Made by a program: the position numbers and the translations under genes. Under the pieces are notes generated by a model that was not told the origin of the DNA, made no database searches, and worked only from the letters and a program-made list of their open reading frames with translations. This document shows, piece by piece, positions 45,616 to 53,803 of a DNA stretch of 64,000 bases. How positions within the stretch are numbered: the first letter of the stretch is position 1; every line of letters starts with the position of its first letter. This DNA is from Methylobacterium sp. J-090 (GTDB taxonomy: Bacteria; Pseudomonadota; Alphaproteobacteria; Rhizobiales; Beijerinckiaceae): the NCBI RefSeq assembly GCF_022829345.1, contig NZ_JAKSXV010000089.1, forward strand, positions 1 to 64,000. The letters are read 5' to 3'.

Positions 45616-45623
45616 TGTATGCA
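45616..45623. promoter_or_regulatory. Candidate GntR(FCD)-type operator upstream of ABC system 1
   Basis: TGTATGCA, 156 bases before the BMP start. It is the reverse complement of the TGCATACA found before the isochorismatase gene (58898) and one base from the TGTATACA before atzF (36673). Confidence 0.35.
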
Positions 45624-45738
45624 CAGTTTTCGATCAGCCCGGCGCGGAATGCGCGGGTCCACCGCGGCATGGGATGTCCGCCTCCGCTCCGGACGGGACA
45701 GGGCCGGCCGGGCCGGCCGGGCCGCACCCCGCGACCGC

Positions 45739-45780
45739 AAAAAAGGGCCGGCGGCCCCATCGAGGCTGCCGGCCCTTCTT
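45739..45780 (-). terminator. Rho-independent terminator of small secreted protein gene (copy 2)
   Basis: A 10-base stem, arms 45743-45752 (AAGGGCCGGC) and 45768-45777 (GCCGGCCCTT), with a 15-base loop. On the minus strand it is followed by TTTTTT, 26 bases past the stop at 45804. Confidence 0.85.
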
Positions 45781-45803
45781 CGCTCGAAGAGGCTTGATCG
45801 GCG

Positions 45804-46064
45804 TCAGTCGAGGGCGCGGCCGCGCGGCACCGCCGAGCCCCTCACCGAGCCGGTGGTGGACACACCGTCCTCGACGACGCGACCGGGCGCGGAGCGGACG
45901 GAGCGACCCGTGATCGCACCGAGATTGCGGGCCCCCGCCTGTCCGTCAAGCCCGCCCGGTGCGGTCGCGGCCGGAATACCCGCCGGTGCGGTGTAGCTCT
46001 GTGCGAGAGCGGCGCTGGAAAGGGCGAGGCCGAGGGCGGCGCCCACGAGGATGCGTGCGGTCAT
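45804..46064 (-). CDS. Small secreted TAPGG-motif protein (copy 2)
   Basis: An 86-residue protein with signal peptide TARILVGAALGLALSSAALA and mature start QSYTAPAGIPAATAPGGLDG. The second block VRSAPGRVVEDGVSTTGSVR aligns with the copy at 37861. The remaining residues are Arg/Gly-rich, with no cysteine. No family was recognised. ATG 46064 begins directly at the basic n-region of the signal. It has its own terminator and a perfect 17-base dyad 114 bases upstream, so it appears to be a separately regulated single gene next to ABC system 1. Confidence 0.78.
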   Translation of the reverse strand: MTARILVGAALGLALSSAALAQSYTAPAGIPAATAPGGLDGQAGARNLGAITGRSVRSAPGRVVEDGVSTTGSVRGSAVPRGRALD

Positions 46065-46441
46065 GGATGAATTCCCAGGTTCGGGGCCGTGGCCTGGGAG
46101 AAGGCCGGATGGCGATCCGAGTTCCTGAAATTTGTGCAGCGGCGCATCGAAAAGCAACACATCCTGCGCAAGACGTATGCATCAACTTGATGCACCGCGC
46201 AGGCGACCTGCGGCCTGCCGGCAGAAAGATTGGGAAAAATATCAATGAGGACAGTGTCTTATCGTGCACTGCCGGTTTTCTGTCCAACTTCCTCCGATCA
46301 TGGCATGGGTCTTTCCCCGATCGCGCCGCTCGGCATCGCGCGAGCCGGACTTGTCCGTCTCGCGTTCTCGATGAACCACCGCTCGCCGACGGGACGGTTT
46401 CAAGCGGCCACGTCCAGACCCCCCGGGGTGGAGGGCGCGCC
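46065..46441. other. Intergenic region between uricase and copy 2
   Basis: 377 bases without a gene. Bases 46120-46290 are comparatively AT-rich and include the 17-base dyad at 46178-46194. The remainder shows no clear hairpin terminator for uricase. Confidence 0.55.
46178..46194. promoter_or_regulatory. Perfect 17-base dyad, probable operator
   Basis: TGCATCAA-C-TTGATGCA, perfectly symmetric, 114 bases before the start of the small secreted protein gene ending at 45804. The regulator is unknown. Confidence 0.5.
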
Positions 46442-47281
46442 TCAGCCGCGCCCGATGGTCGCCTCGATCTGCCCGTGGGGCTCGTCGGTCGGCAGGAACA
46501 CCACGCCCGGGTTCTCGAGGCCGAACGGGGTCAGGTTGATGGGGATGTAGTGCTTGTTCGGCATGGCGAAGCCGATCTCGGCGATCTCCGGGATGGCGGC
46601 CAGGACCGCCTCGCCCATGCGGTACATGCTGTCCTGGACACTGGCGCTGTAGGTCGTGCCGAAGACGTCCATCAGGATCTCGAGCACCCGGGCGTTGCGC
46701 GCCGTCATGTCGGCAGGCGTGCGCGTCCAGGTCCAGGTCGCGTCCATGGCAGTGGCGGCGATGCGGTCGGTGGTGTCCGCCAGGGTGCGGTAGCGGTCCT
46801 CGACGAAATCGGCCCAGCCCGACTGCGTGGTCTTCATGAAGGTGAAGCCGCGCAGGCCCGATTGCAGCACGGCCCCGTCGCGGCGCGCCACCAGCCGGAC
46901 ATAGGCCGTTCCGTTGCCGTCGAGGATGAAGACGTGGCCGTGCGGCGCGCCCGCGATGGCGTGGCGCAGCCAGCGCGTCTCCCAGCCCTCGACCTGCACC
47001 TCCGCGATCTGCGGGTAGGTGTCGAGGAAGGTCCTGGCGACGGCGTCGGCGAAGGCTTCCTTGTCGAGGGAGAGGTTTTGGGCCGCCACTACGTTGACGA
47101 TGTTCTTCACGCTGTCGGTGGCGACGCAGGCCCGGTTGTCGGCCCCCGTCCAGGCGGCGTCGAAGGCGCCCTTCATCAGCACCGTGAGGGAGAGCTCGCG
47201 CGGGGTGTGGTGGTCGCCGTCGCGGGTGAGCCGCATCACCCGAACGCGGCCCTTGCCGTAGGTGGAGGCGGTCAGGGGCAT
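46442..47281 (-). CDS. Factor-independent urate hydroxylase (urate oxidase)
   Basis: A 279-residue uricase, urate + O2 to 5-hydroxyisourate, in the cytosol. Cofactor-free catalytic residues are visible: Lys10 (STYGKGRVRV), Thr55 (ACVATDSVKN, the conserved ATDS/T-K-N signature) and His244 (MPNKHYIPINL). The segment FTFMKTTQSGW (146-156) is the usual Gln/Phe-bearing block. Length is normal (about 280-300). It lies 37 bases after the NCS2 permease on the minus strand and is divergent from the HIU hydrolase/OHCU decarboxylase gene that takes its product. Confidence 0.95.
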   Translation of the reverse strand: MPLTASTYGKGRVRVMRLTRDGDHHTPRELSLTVLMKGAFDAAWTGADNRACVATDSVKNIVNVVAAQNLSLDKEAFADAVARTFLDTYPQIAEVQVEGWETRWLRHAIAGAPHGHVFILDGNGTAYVRLVARRDGAVLQSGLRGFTFMKTTQSGWADFVEDRYRTLADTTDRIAATAMDATWTWTRTPADMTARNARVLEILMDVFGTTYSASVQDSMYRMGEAVLAAIPEIAEIGFAMPNKHYIPINLTPFGLENPGVVFLPTDEPHGQIEATIGRG

Positions 47282-47318
47282 GGTTCTCTCCAGGAAAGAC
47301 GGGCCGGACGGATGATTC

Positions 47319-48734
47319 TCAATGCTCGGCGGAGGCCGCCTGATGCCGGGCGGCCGCGCGCGCGGCCCCCCGGTTGGTGAGGCCGTTGAAGAACAGGTTC
47401 AGGGTCACCGCCGCGAGGGCGCAGAGCAGGATGCCCGATTCGAGCAGCGGATGGAGCGCGTGGGGCATCTGCTTGAAGAAGGCCGGGGCGACCAGCGGGA
47501 TCATGCCGAAGCCGACGGACACCGCGACGACGAACAGGTTGTTGCGGTTGGCGGCGAAATCCACGGCCCCCAGGATGCGCACGCCGGTGGCGCCGACCAT
47601 GCCGAACATCACGAGACCGGCCCCGCCGAGCACGCATTGCGGCACCGCCTCGACGAGGGCGGCGAGTTTCGGGATCAGGCCGAGGCCCAGCATGATGAAC
47701 CCGCCGACCACGGCGACGTAGCGCGTGCGCACGCCGGTGACGCCCACGAGACCGATGTTCTGCGAGAACGAGGTGTAGGGGAAGGTGTTGAAGACGCCGC
47801 CGATGATCGTGCCGAGCCCGTCGCCGCGCAGGCCCCGGGTCAGGCGCTTCTCGTCGACGGGATCGGCGCAGATCTCGGCCAGCGCCAGGAACATGCCGGT
47901 GGACTCGATCATCACCACGATCATCACGATGCAGAGCGTGACGACGGAGACGGGATCGAAGGTGGGCCAGCCGAACGCGAAGGGCCGGACCACGTCGAAC
48001 CAGGAGGCCGTGGCGACGTGGCCGAGATCGACCAGCCCGAAGGCGGCGGCGACGAGCGTCCCGACGATGATGCCGATGAGCACCGAGGCCGAATTGACGA
48101 AGCCCGTGCCGTATCGGGTGATCGCCAGGATCACGCCGAGCACGAAGGTGGCGATGGCGAGGTAGACCGGCGCGCCGTAATCGGGATTGCCGACGCCGCC
48201 GGCCGCCCAGTTCACGCCGACCTTCATCAGGGATACGCCGATCACCAGGATGATCGTGCCGGTCACCACCGGTGGGAACAGCGGCAGGAGCCGTCCGATG
48301 AGGGGGGCGACGAGGAACGCGAACAGGCCCGCCGCGATCACGGCACCGTAGATGCCCGTCAGGCCGATCGTGGGATTGGTGCCCATGGCGATCATGGGCG
48401 TGACGGCCGCGAAGGTGACGCCCATCATCACCGGCATGCGCACGCCGATGCCCGGCAGGCCCCAGCTCTGCAGGAGCGTGGCGAGGCCGCAGGCGAACAG
48501 GTCGGCGCTGACCAGCATCGCGACCTGCTCCGGCGGCAGCTTCAGGGCCCGCCCGACGATCAGCGGCACCGCCACGGCGCCGGCATACATCACCAGGACG
48601 TGCTGCAAGCCGAGCAGGCCGAGGGCGATGGGCGCCACATTCGCCACCGGCGCCGTGGCGGGTCCGAGGGGGACGGGGCCCGTGGGCTCGACGACCGCAT
48701 CGGAAGGGGCGGCGATGGTGGGGGCGCTGTTCAT
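47319..48734 (-). CDS. NCS2 nucleobase:cation symporter (uric acid/xanthine permease)
   Basis: A 471-residue inner-membrane permease with about 12-14 hydrophobic helices. NCS2 marks are LGLQHVLVMYAGAVAVPLIVG near 40, MIESTGMFLALAEI (the E-x-x-G-x-F/M motif near 285) and NTFPYTSFSQNIGLVGVTGV (the family's N-x-G-like motif near 325). The last helices are followed by an Ala/Arg tail. Its position directly upstream of uricase points to urate or xanthine uptake. ATG 48734 is chosen; longer in-frame sequence is Arg-rich and not permease-like. Confidence 0.9.
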   Translation of the reverse strand: MNSAPTIAAPSDAVVEPTGPVPLGPATAPVANVAPIALGLLGLQHVLVMYAGAVAVPLIVGRALKLPPEQVAMLVSADLFACGLATLLQSWGLPGIGVRMPVMMGVTFAAVTPMIAMGTNPTIGLTGIYGAVIAAGLFAFLVAPLIGRLLPLFPPVVTGTIILVIGVSLMKVGVNWAAGGVGNPDYGAPVYLAIATFVLGVILAITRYGTGFVNSASVLIGIIVGTLVAAAFGLVDLGHVATASWFDVVRPFAFGWPTFDPVSVVTLCIVMIVVMIESTGMFLALAEICADPVDEKRLTRGLRGDGLGTIIGGVFNTFPYTSFSQNIGLVGVTGVRTRYVAVVGGFIMLGLGLIPKLAALVEAVPQCVLGGAGLVMFGMVGATGVRILGAVDFAANRNNLFVVAVSVGFGMIPLVAPAFFKQMPHALHPLLESGILLCALAAVTLNLFFNGLTNRGAARAAARHQAASAEH

Positions 48735-48909
48735 GGAATCGATGCCTCTGCCGCCGTGAGCGGTTCCCTCGCCGGGGATGCCGTTGCGACCGGGCAAAGC
48801 GTGTGCCAAGCGGGAGCCCGAGCCGGGCGGCCGGGATGGCCCGTTGCCTGCACCGTTCGGTCCGGCGATGCGCCGCCATCGCCCGCTTCCAGAGGGGGAC
48901 CCGGCCGTC

Positions 48910-49806
48910 ATGGCATCGACGCTCGCAGCTCTGAACGACGCTCCGATCCCCGATTTCGTGGCGGCGCTGGGCGCCGTCCTCGCGCACGCGCCGTGGGTGG
49001 CCGAGGGTGCCGCGGCGCAGCGGCCCTTCCCCACCGTCGAGGCCCTGTTCCGCGCCCTGCGCGACGGGGTCCAGGGGGCCTCGGACGCCCGGCGGCTCGC
49101 CCTGCTCGCGGGGTATCCCGACCTCGCCGGACCCGCCGCGCGGTCCCGCACCATCGCCCCCGACGCCGTGGCGGAGCAGGCGGCGGCCGGCCTCGATCGC
49201 CTGTCGGAGGCCGAGTACGCCCGCTTCGCGGCGCTGAATGCGGCCTACCGCGAAAGGTTCGGGCTTCCCTTCATCCTCTGCGTCGGGCGGCACGGCCGCG
49301 CCTCCCTTCTCGCGAACGTCGAGAGCCGGCTGGCCTCGTCTCCCGACGCGGAACGACGGACTGCCGAGGCCGAGGTGATGCGGATCGCCGCGATCCGCCT
49401 GAATGCCCTGGTGACCGGCGCCGGGCCGCTGACCACCACGGGCCGGATCTCGACCCACGTCCTCGACACCGTCCAGGGCAGGCCCGCCGCCGGGGTGGCC
49501 GTCGAACTCGTCGAGTTCGTCTCGGCCACGGAAACGGCGGTCGTCGCCCGCGCGGTGACCAACGCCGACGGCCGCACCGACTTGCCCCTGATCCACGGAC
49601 GGCCCGTGCCGATGGCGACCTACGAACTGCGCTTCGGGCTCGGCGACCACTTTCGCCGGGTCGGGGCCGCCCACGGTCCCGCCCTGCCCGAGCCGCCCTT
49701 CCTCGACATCGTGCCCCTGCGCTTCGGCGTCGGGGACCCGGAGGGCCACTATCACGTGCCCCTGGTGGCGACCCCGTGGAGCTATCAGACCTATCGCGGC
49801 AGCTGA
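48910..49806 (+). CDS. Bifunctional OHCU decarboxylase / 5-hydroxyisourate hydrolase (allantoin synthase type)
   Basis: A 298-residue fusion that turns the uricase product into (S)-allantoin. Residues 1-165 are the OHCU decarboxylase (UraD), with the catalytic His26 in LAHAPWVAE and the FGLPFILCVGRHGR block near 117-130. Residues 174-298 are the transthyretin-like HIU hydrolase (UraH), with RISTHVLDTVQGRPAAG (His183), an Arg in NADGRTD and the invariant C-terminal YRGS. The order UraD then UraH is that of plant allantoin synthase, while Bacillus PucL fuses UraD to uricase. ATG 48910 is divergent from the NCS2 gene (175 bases between). Confidence 0.93.
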   Translation: MASTLAALNDAPIPDFVAALGAVLAHAPWVAEGAAAQRPFPTVEALFRALRDGVQGASDARRLALLAGYPDLAGPAARSRTIAPDAVAEQAAAGLDRLSEAEYARFAALNAAYRERFGLPFILCVGRHGRASLLANVESRLASSPDAERRTAEAEVMRIAAIRLNALVTGAGPLTTTGRISTHVLDTVQGRPAAGVAVELVEFVSATETAVVARAVTNADGRTDLPLIHGRPVPMATYELRFGLGDHFRRVGAAHGPALPEPPFLDIVPLRFGVGDPEGHYHVPLVATPWSYQTYRGS

Positions 49807-49926
49807 TCCGGGCGTCGCCTCCGATCCGGGTGTCGACTCGCGGCCGAATCGGCGACGGGCCCCGGCATAGCTCTTGCTGCGAACGCGTGCAGATCCGGCG
49901 CGCGGCCGGCGTCAGGAGCGTAGCGC

Positions 49927-50136
49927 ATGCGTCCGTCCCGAGCCCTCGGCTTCGGCCTTCCCCTGGTGGTCTGGCTCTTCGCCGGCGGCCTGTTCGGCGG
50001 GGGCGTCCTCGGCGGAGCGTCGGGCGCGCGGGCGCAGGCCAGCCTGACACCACCGGCGGGGCAGTCCCGCGTCACGGCGCCGGGCGGCCTTCGCGGCCGG
50101 GCCGCGCGCCGTCACAGGAGCCACCGTCGCCGTTGA
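49927..50136 (+). CDS. Small secreted TAPGG-motif protein (copy 3, short)
   Basis: A 69-residue protein. The signal peptide with a Gly-rich core (GLPLVVWLFAGGLFGGGVLGG) ends ARAQA, then SLTPPAGQSRVTAPGGLRG and an Arg/His-rich basic end. It shares only the first conserved block with copies 1 and 2, so it may be a shortened relative. It lies between the allantoin synthase gene and copy 4, both on the plus strand. The function is unknown. Confidence 0.6.
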   Translation: MRPSRALGFGLPLVVWLFAGGLFGGGVLGGASGARAQASLTPPAGQSRVTAPGGLRGRAARRHRSHRRR

Positions 50137-50246
50137 AGCTCACGCAACGTGTCACCCCGAGGAACGTCTCCGGTCCCGCATGGATTTTCATCGGGAGACG
50201 ACGAACTCGCCTATTCGCTCCGACTCTTTTTGGAAGGTTATCGATC

Positions 50247-50525
50247 ATGCGTCTGACGATGTCTGTCCTCGCCCTGTGCGGGGTCTTCGGTCTCGGCGGA
50301 GTTTTGGGTCTGGGCGGTGCGGCGTTTGCCCAGTCGACCGGCGCGCCCGCCGGTGTCGACCCGGCCACGGCCCCCGGTGGCACCGAGGGCATCGCCGGCC
50401 CTCGCAACGAGCGGGAGGCGATCCGGAGCGGCGATGCCATCCCGGCGCCGCGCGGCGTCGGCGAACCGGTTCTTCCGCCGTCCGACGCCCTGCCGCCCGA
50501 CCGGGCGCCCCCGCCGCGCCCCTGA
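50247..50525 (+). CDS. Small secreted TAPGG-motif protein (copy 4)
   Basis: A 92-residue protein. The signal peptide MSVLALCGVFGLGGVLGLGG ends AAFAQ. The mature chain STGAPAGVDPATAPGGTEG matches the first block of the other copies, then an acidic/Arg segment and a proline-rich C-terminus (LPPSDALPPDRAPPPRP). A GGAAGG site precedes ATG 50247, and a strong terminator follows 24 bases after the stop. Function unknown; predicted periplasmic and largely disordered. Confidence 0.72.
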   Translation: MRLTMSVLALCGVFGLGGVLGLGGAAFAQSTGAPAGVDPATAPGGTEGIAGPRNEREAIRSGDAIPAPRGVGEPVLPPSDALPPDRAPPPRP

Positions 50526-50549
50526 TCGCCGACCTTCGCCGATCGCCAG

Positions 50550-50583
50550 AACCCCGCCGGATCGCTCCGGCGGGGTTTTGGTT
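50550..50583 (+). terminator. Rho-independent terminator after copy 4
   Basis: A 12-base perfect stem (50550-50561 with 50566-50577) with a TCGC loop, followed by TTGGTTTT. It lies between convergent genes and may act on both. Confidence 0.85.
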
Positions 50584-50606
50584 TTCGCGATGCCCGACCG
50601 GTCGGG

Positions 50607-51698
50607 TTACTGGGTCAGCTTGTCGTCGATGCCCTTCACGTACCAGTTCATGCCGAGGATCATGGGGTCGGGCGCGGTGTCGCCCTCCTTCACCGCGAGG
50701 GTGCCGTCCTGCTTCACCACCGGCCCGGTGAAGGGGTGAAGCTTGCCGGCGGCGATGGCCGTGCTGGTCTCCTCGGCCATGGCCTTCACGTCGTCGGGCA
50801 TGTTGGTGAAGGGCGCCAGCACCACCATGCCGTCCTTGATCCCGCCCCAGGTGTCGCCGCTCTTCCAGGTGCCGTCGAGGACCGCTTTGGCCTGCGCGAT
50901 GACGTAGCCGTTCCAGTCGTCGGTGATCGAGGTGAGCTGGGCCTTCGGGGCGAAGCGGAACTGGTCGGAGGACTGGCCGAAGGCGAGCTTGCCCTGCTTC
51001 TCGGCCTCCTGCAGCGGGGCGGCCGAATCGGTGTGCTGGGTGAGGATGTCGGCGCCCTGGGCGAGCAGGGCCTTGGCCGCCTCCGCTTCCTTGCCGGGAT
51101 CGAACCAGGTGTTCACCCAGACGATCTTGATCTTGATGTTCGGGTTGACCGATTGCGCGCCGAGCATGAAGGCGTTGATGCCGCTCACCACTTCCGGGAT
51201 CGGGAAGGACGCGATGTAGCCGACGGTGCCGGATCTCGAGAGCTTGCCGGCGATCTTCCCGCAGACGTAGCGGCCCTCGTAGAAGCGGGCGGAATACGTC
51301 GCGACGTTGTCGGAGCGCTTGTAGCCGGTGGCGTGCGCGAACTTCACCTTCGGGAACTTCTTGGCGACCTTCAGGGTCGGCTCCATGAAGCCGAACGAGG
51401 TCGTGAAGATCAGGCCGGCGCCGGACCGGGCAAGCTTCTCGATGGAGCGCTCGCTGTCGGCCTCGGGCACGTTCTCGAGGAAGGTGGTCTCGACCTTGTC
51501 GGGCATCGCCGCGGCCAGCGCCTTGCGGCTGAGATCGTGCTGGTAGGAATAGCCGAAATCGGCGACCGGGCCGACATAGACGAACCCGACCTTCAGCTTG
51601 TCGGCCGCCACGGCCGAGCCCGCCCCGACCGCGAGCGCGGCGCCCAGAAGCGCCCCGCGCAGGAGCGCACCGCCGAGTCCCGTCAACATACGCCCCAT
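50607..51698 (-). CDS. BMP-family ABC substrate-binding protein (system 2)
   Basis: A 363-residue periplasmic BMP-family binding protein. The signal peptide (LLRGALLGAALAVGAGSAVAA) is followed by KLKVGFVYVGPVADFGYSYQH. Family blocks are KLARSGAGLIFTTSFGFM, GYIASFPIPEVVSGINAFMLGAQ and GADILTQHTDSAA. It shares the fold and many motifs with the system 1 protein at 44354 but clearly differs in its ligand region. The gene is last in an operon headed by 8-oxoguanine deaminase, so an oxidised purine or nucleoside ligand is likely (inference). Confidence 0.9.
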   Translation of the reverse strand: MGRMLTGLGGALLRGALLGAALAVGAGSAVAADKLKVGFVYVGPVADFGYSYQHDLSRKALAAAMPDKVETTFLENVPEADSERSIEKLARSGAGLIFTTSFGFMEPTLKVAKKFPKVKFAHATGYKRSDNVATYSARFYEGRYVCGKIAGKLSRSGTVGYIASFPIPEVVSGINAFMLGAQSVNPNIKIKIVWVNTWFDPGKEAEAAKALLAQGADILTQHTDSAAPLQEAEKQGKLAFGQSSDQFRFAPKAQLTSITDDWNGYVIAQAKAVLDGTWKSGDTWGGIKDGMVVLAPFTNMPDDVKAMAEETSTAIAAGKLHPFTGPVVKQDGTLAVKEGDTAPDPMILGMNWYVKGIDDKLTQ

Positions 51699-51744
51699 CG
51701 TGGTGTCCTTCTCGAAAGCTGATCCGGTCGGTCGCGGGCGCGGT

Positions 51745-52671
51745 TCACCGGCTCGGTGTGAAGACGCGTCCGAGGGCGGCGGGCGCCAGCGAACCGCCCT
51801 GGCGCTGCCCGAGGGAGAGCAAGACCAGGGCCAGGATGGTGGCGAGGTAGGGCAGCGCCGACAGGAACTGGCCCGGCAGGCCGAGGCCGGCGGCTTGGGC
51901 GTGGAGCTGGAGGACTGTCGCCCCGCCGAACAGGAGGGCGCCCGCCGCGACCCGCAGGGGCCGCCACGAGGCGAACACCACGAGGGCCAGCGCGATCCAG
52001 CCGCGGCCCGCCGTCATGCCGGGCGACCAGAACGGCGTGTAGGCCAGCGCGAGGTAAGCCCCGCCGAGACCGGCGCAGGCCCCCCCGAACAGGACGGAGA
52101 GGAAGCGGACCCGGCGCACCTTCAGGCCGAGCGCATGGGTCGCGACGTGATCGTCGCCGATGGCGCGCAGCATCAGGCCGGCGCGGGTGCGCCAGAGGAA
52201 CCACGACACGGCGGCGACCAGGGCGACCGCCGCGTAGACGAACCCGTCCTGCCCGAACACCAGATGACCGATCCCGGGCAGGTCCGTGAGGCCGGGGATC
52301 GCGAGGTGGGGCGCCGGATCGCGCTTGATGCCGACGTAGTTCGCGCCCACCAGCCCCGACAGGCCGAGCCCGAGGATGGTGAGCGAGAGGCCGGAGGCGA
52401 CCTGGTTCGCCGCGAGCCCGACGGTGAGGATGCCGAACAGGGCGGCGAGCAGCAGGCCCGCGCCGGCGCCGCCGAGCGCTCCGAGGACCGTCGAGCCGGT
52501 CTGCATCGCCACGGCGAAGCTGACGGCGGCGCCGAAGATCATCATCCCCTCGACACCGAGGTTGAGCACGCCCGAGCGCTCGGCGACGAGTTCGCCGATG
52601 CCGGCGAGGATCAGGGGAGTCGCGGCCGCCAGCACCGTGACGAGGACCATCTGGACGATATCGAGGGTCAT
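51745..52671 (-). CDS. ABC transporter permease (BMP/nucleoside type, system 2, second subunit)
   Basis: A 308-residue inner-membrane permease of the same family as 42207-43130, with eight or more hydrophobic helices. Features are LVAERSGVLNLGVEGMMIFGAAVSF near 28-52 and the ATPase-coupling stretch AIGDDHVATHALGLKVRRVRF near 176-196. It starts 28 bases below the companion permease gene. Confidence 0.88.
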   Translation of the reverse strand: MTLDIVQMVLVTVLAAATPLILAGIGELVAERSGVLNLGVEGMMIFGAAVSFAVAMQTGSTVLGALGGAGAGLLLAALFGILTVGLAANQVASGLSLTILGLGLSGLVGANYVGIKRDPAPHLAIPGLTDLPGIGHLVFGQDGFVYAAVALVAAVSWFLWRTRAGLMLRAIGDDHVATHALGLKVRRVRFLSVLFGGACAGLGGAYLALAYTPFWSPGMTAGRGWIALALVVFASWRPLRVAAGALLFGGATVLQLHAQAAGLGLPGQFLSALPYLATILALVLLSLGQRQGGSLAPAALGRVFTPSR

Positions 52672-52699
52672 GACCGGCTCCGGCCTCGTTCGAGCAGAC

Positions 52700-53791
52700 T
52701 CACGACGCCGGGCGGCCCGACGGCCCCCCCGGCACGAGGCGGACGTGGTAGCGGGCGAACACGTCGGCCCCGAGGACGAGGCCGAGCAGCAGGCCCTGGA
52801 AGGCGCGGGTCAGGTCGAGGGGCAGCTTCAGGTCGATCTGCGCGCCCTCCCCGCCGATGGTGGTGAGCGCGATGACGAGGGCGGCGACGAGGATGCCGGG
52901 CGGCGAGAGCCGCCCGAGGAACGCGACGATGATCGCGGTGAAGCCGTAGCCCGGCGAGATCTCGGGCTGGAGCTGCCCGATCTTCCCCGCGACCTCGACG
53001 ATGCCGGCGAGGCCCGCGGCCCCGCCGGAGATGGCGAAGACGGACAGGGTCAGGCGCGCGTCGGAGAAGCCGGCGAAGCGCGCCGCCCGCGGGCTCGCCC
53101 CGACGACCCGGACCTCGAAGCCGAACAGGGTGTGGGCCAGCACCACGGCCGCCAGCGCCACGGCGAGGAACGCGATGAGCACGCCCGCATGCAGGGTCTC
53201 GCCCTCCATGAGGTAGGGCAGGCGCGCCGCCGCGTCGAAGCCGACGCTCTGGGGGAAGTTGTAGCCCGCCGGATCGCGCAAGGGGCCGCGGACCATGTAG
53301 TCGAGCAGGAGCTGGGCGACGTAGACGAGCATCAGGCTCGTCAGGATCTCGGAGACGCCGAGGCGGACCTTCAGGACAGCCGGGATCAGCGCGTAGGCGG
53401 CCCCGGCGAGCGCCCCGGCGACGAGCATCGCGGGCAGCACCCAGAGGGTGAAGCCCGCCGCGCCGTGCGTCGCGACGCCGACCCAGCCGCCGGCGAGGCC
53501 GCCGACCACGAAATGGCCCTCGGCGCCGATGTTCCAGAGGTTGGCGCGGTAGCAGAAGGCGAGCCCGGTGGCGATGAGGGCCAGGGGGGCGGCCTTCAGG
53601 GCGATCTCCTGCAGGGACCAGACCTCGCTCAGGGGCGCGACGAAGTAGGTCACGAAGGCGTCGGCCGGCGAGACGCCAAGGGCCGCCACCATGACGCCGC
53701 CGATCACCACCGCCGCCGCGAAGGCGAGGGCCGGCGAGAGGATGTCGAGCACCGGGGCGCGGCGTGTACGGGGCACGAGGTCGAGGCGCAT
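52700..53791 (-). CDS. ABC transporter permease (BMP/nucleoside type, system 2, first subunit)
   Basis: A 363-residue permease with about ten membrane helices. It has NLWNIGAEGHFVVGGLAGGWVG (about 88-110), SEILTSLMLVYVAQLLLDYMVRGPLRDP and the coupling region VVGASPRAARFAGFSDARLTLS. It matches the long permease of system 1 in layout. It is placed 12 bases after the ATPase gene in a tight operon. Confidence 0.88.
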   Translation of the reverse strand: MRLDLVPRTRRAPVLDILSPALAFAAAVVIGGVMVAALGVSPADAFVTYFVAPLSEVWSLQEIALKAAPLALIATGLAFCYRANLWNIGAEGHFVVGGLAGGWVGVATHGAAGFTLWVLPAMLVAGALAGAAYALIPAVLKVRLGVSEILTSLMLVYVAQLLLDYMVRGPLRDPAGYNFPQSVGFDAAARLPYLMEGETLHAGVLIAFLAVALAAVVLAHTLFGFEVRVVGASPRAARFAGFSDARLTLSVFAISGGAAGLAGIVEVAGKIGQLQPEISPGYGFTAIIVAFLGRLSPPGILVAALVIALTTIGGEGAQIDLKLPLDLTRAFQGLLLGLVLGADVFARYHVRLVPGGPSGRPAS

Positions 53792-53803
53792 GGGGTCTCC
53801 CGG

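Larger units (their letters stand above)
45461..45803. other. Regulatory interval upstream of ABC system 1
   Basis: 343 bases, no gene seen. From right to left it holds the terminator of the small secreted protein gene (45739-45780) and the candidate operator at 45616. It must also contain the promoter of the BMP gene, whose exact elements I could not identify. Confidence 0.6.

Noticed and set aside
47322..50525. A long plus-strand frame opposite the NCS2 permease
   Set aside because: Only its last 93 codons (from 50247) form a plausible protein with signal peptide. The rest is antisense to a recognised permease.
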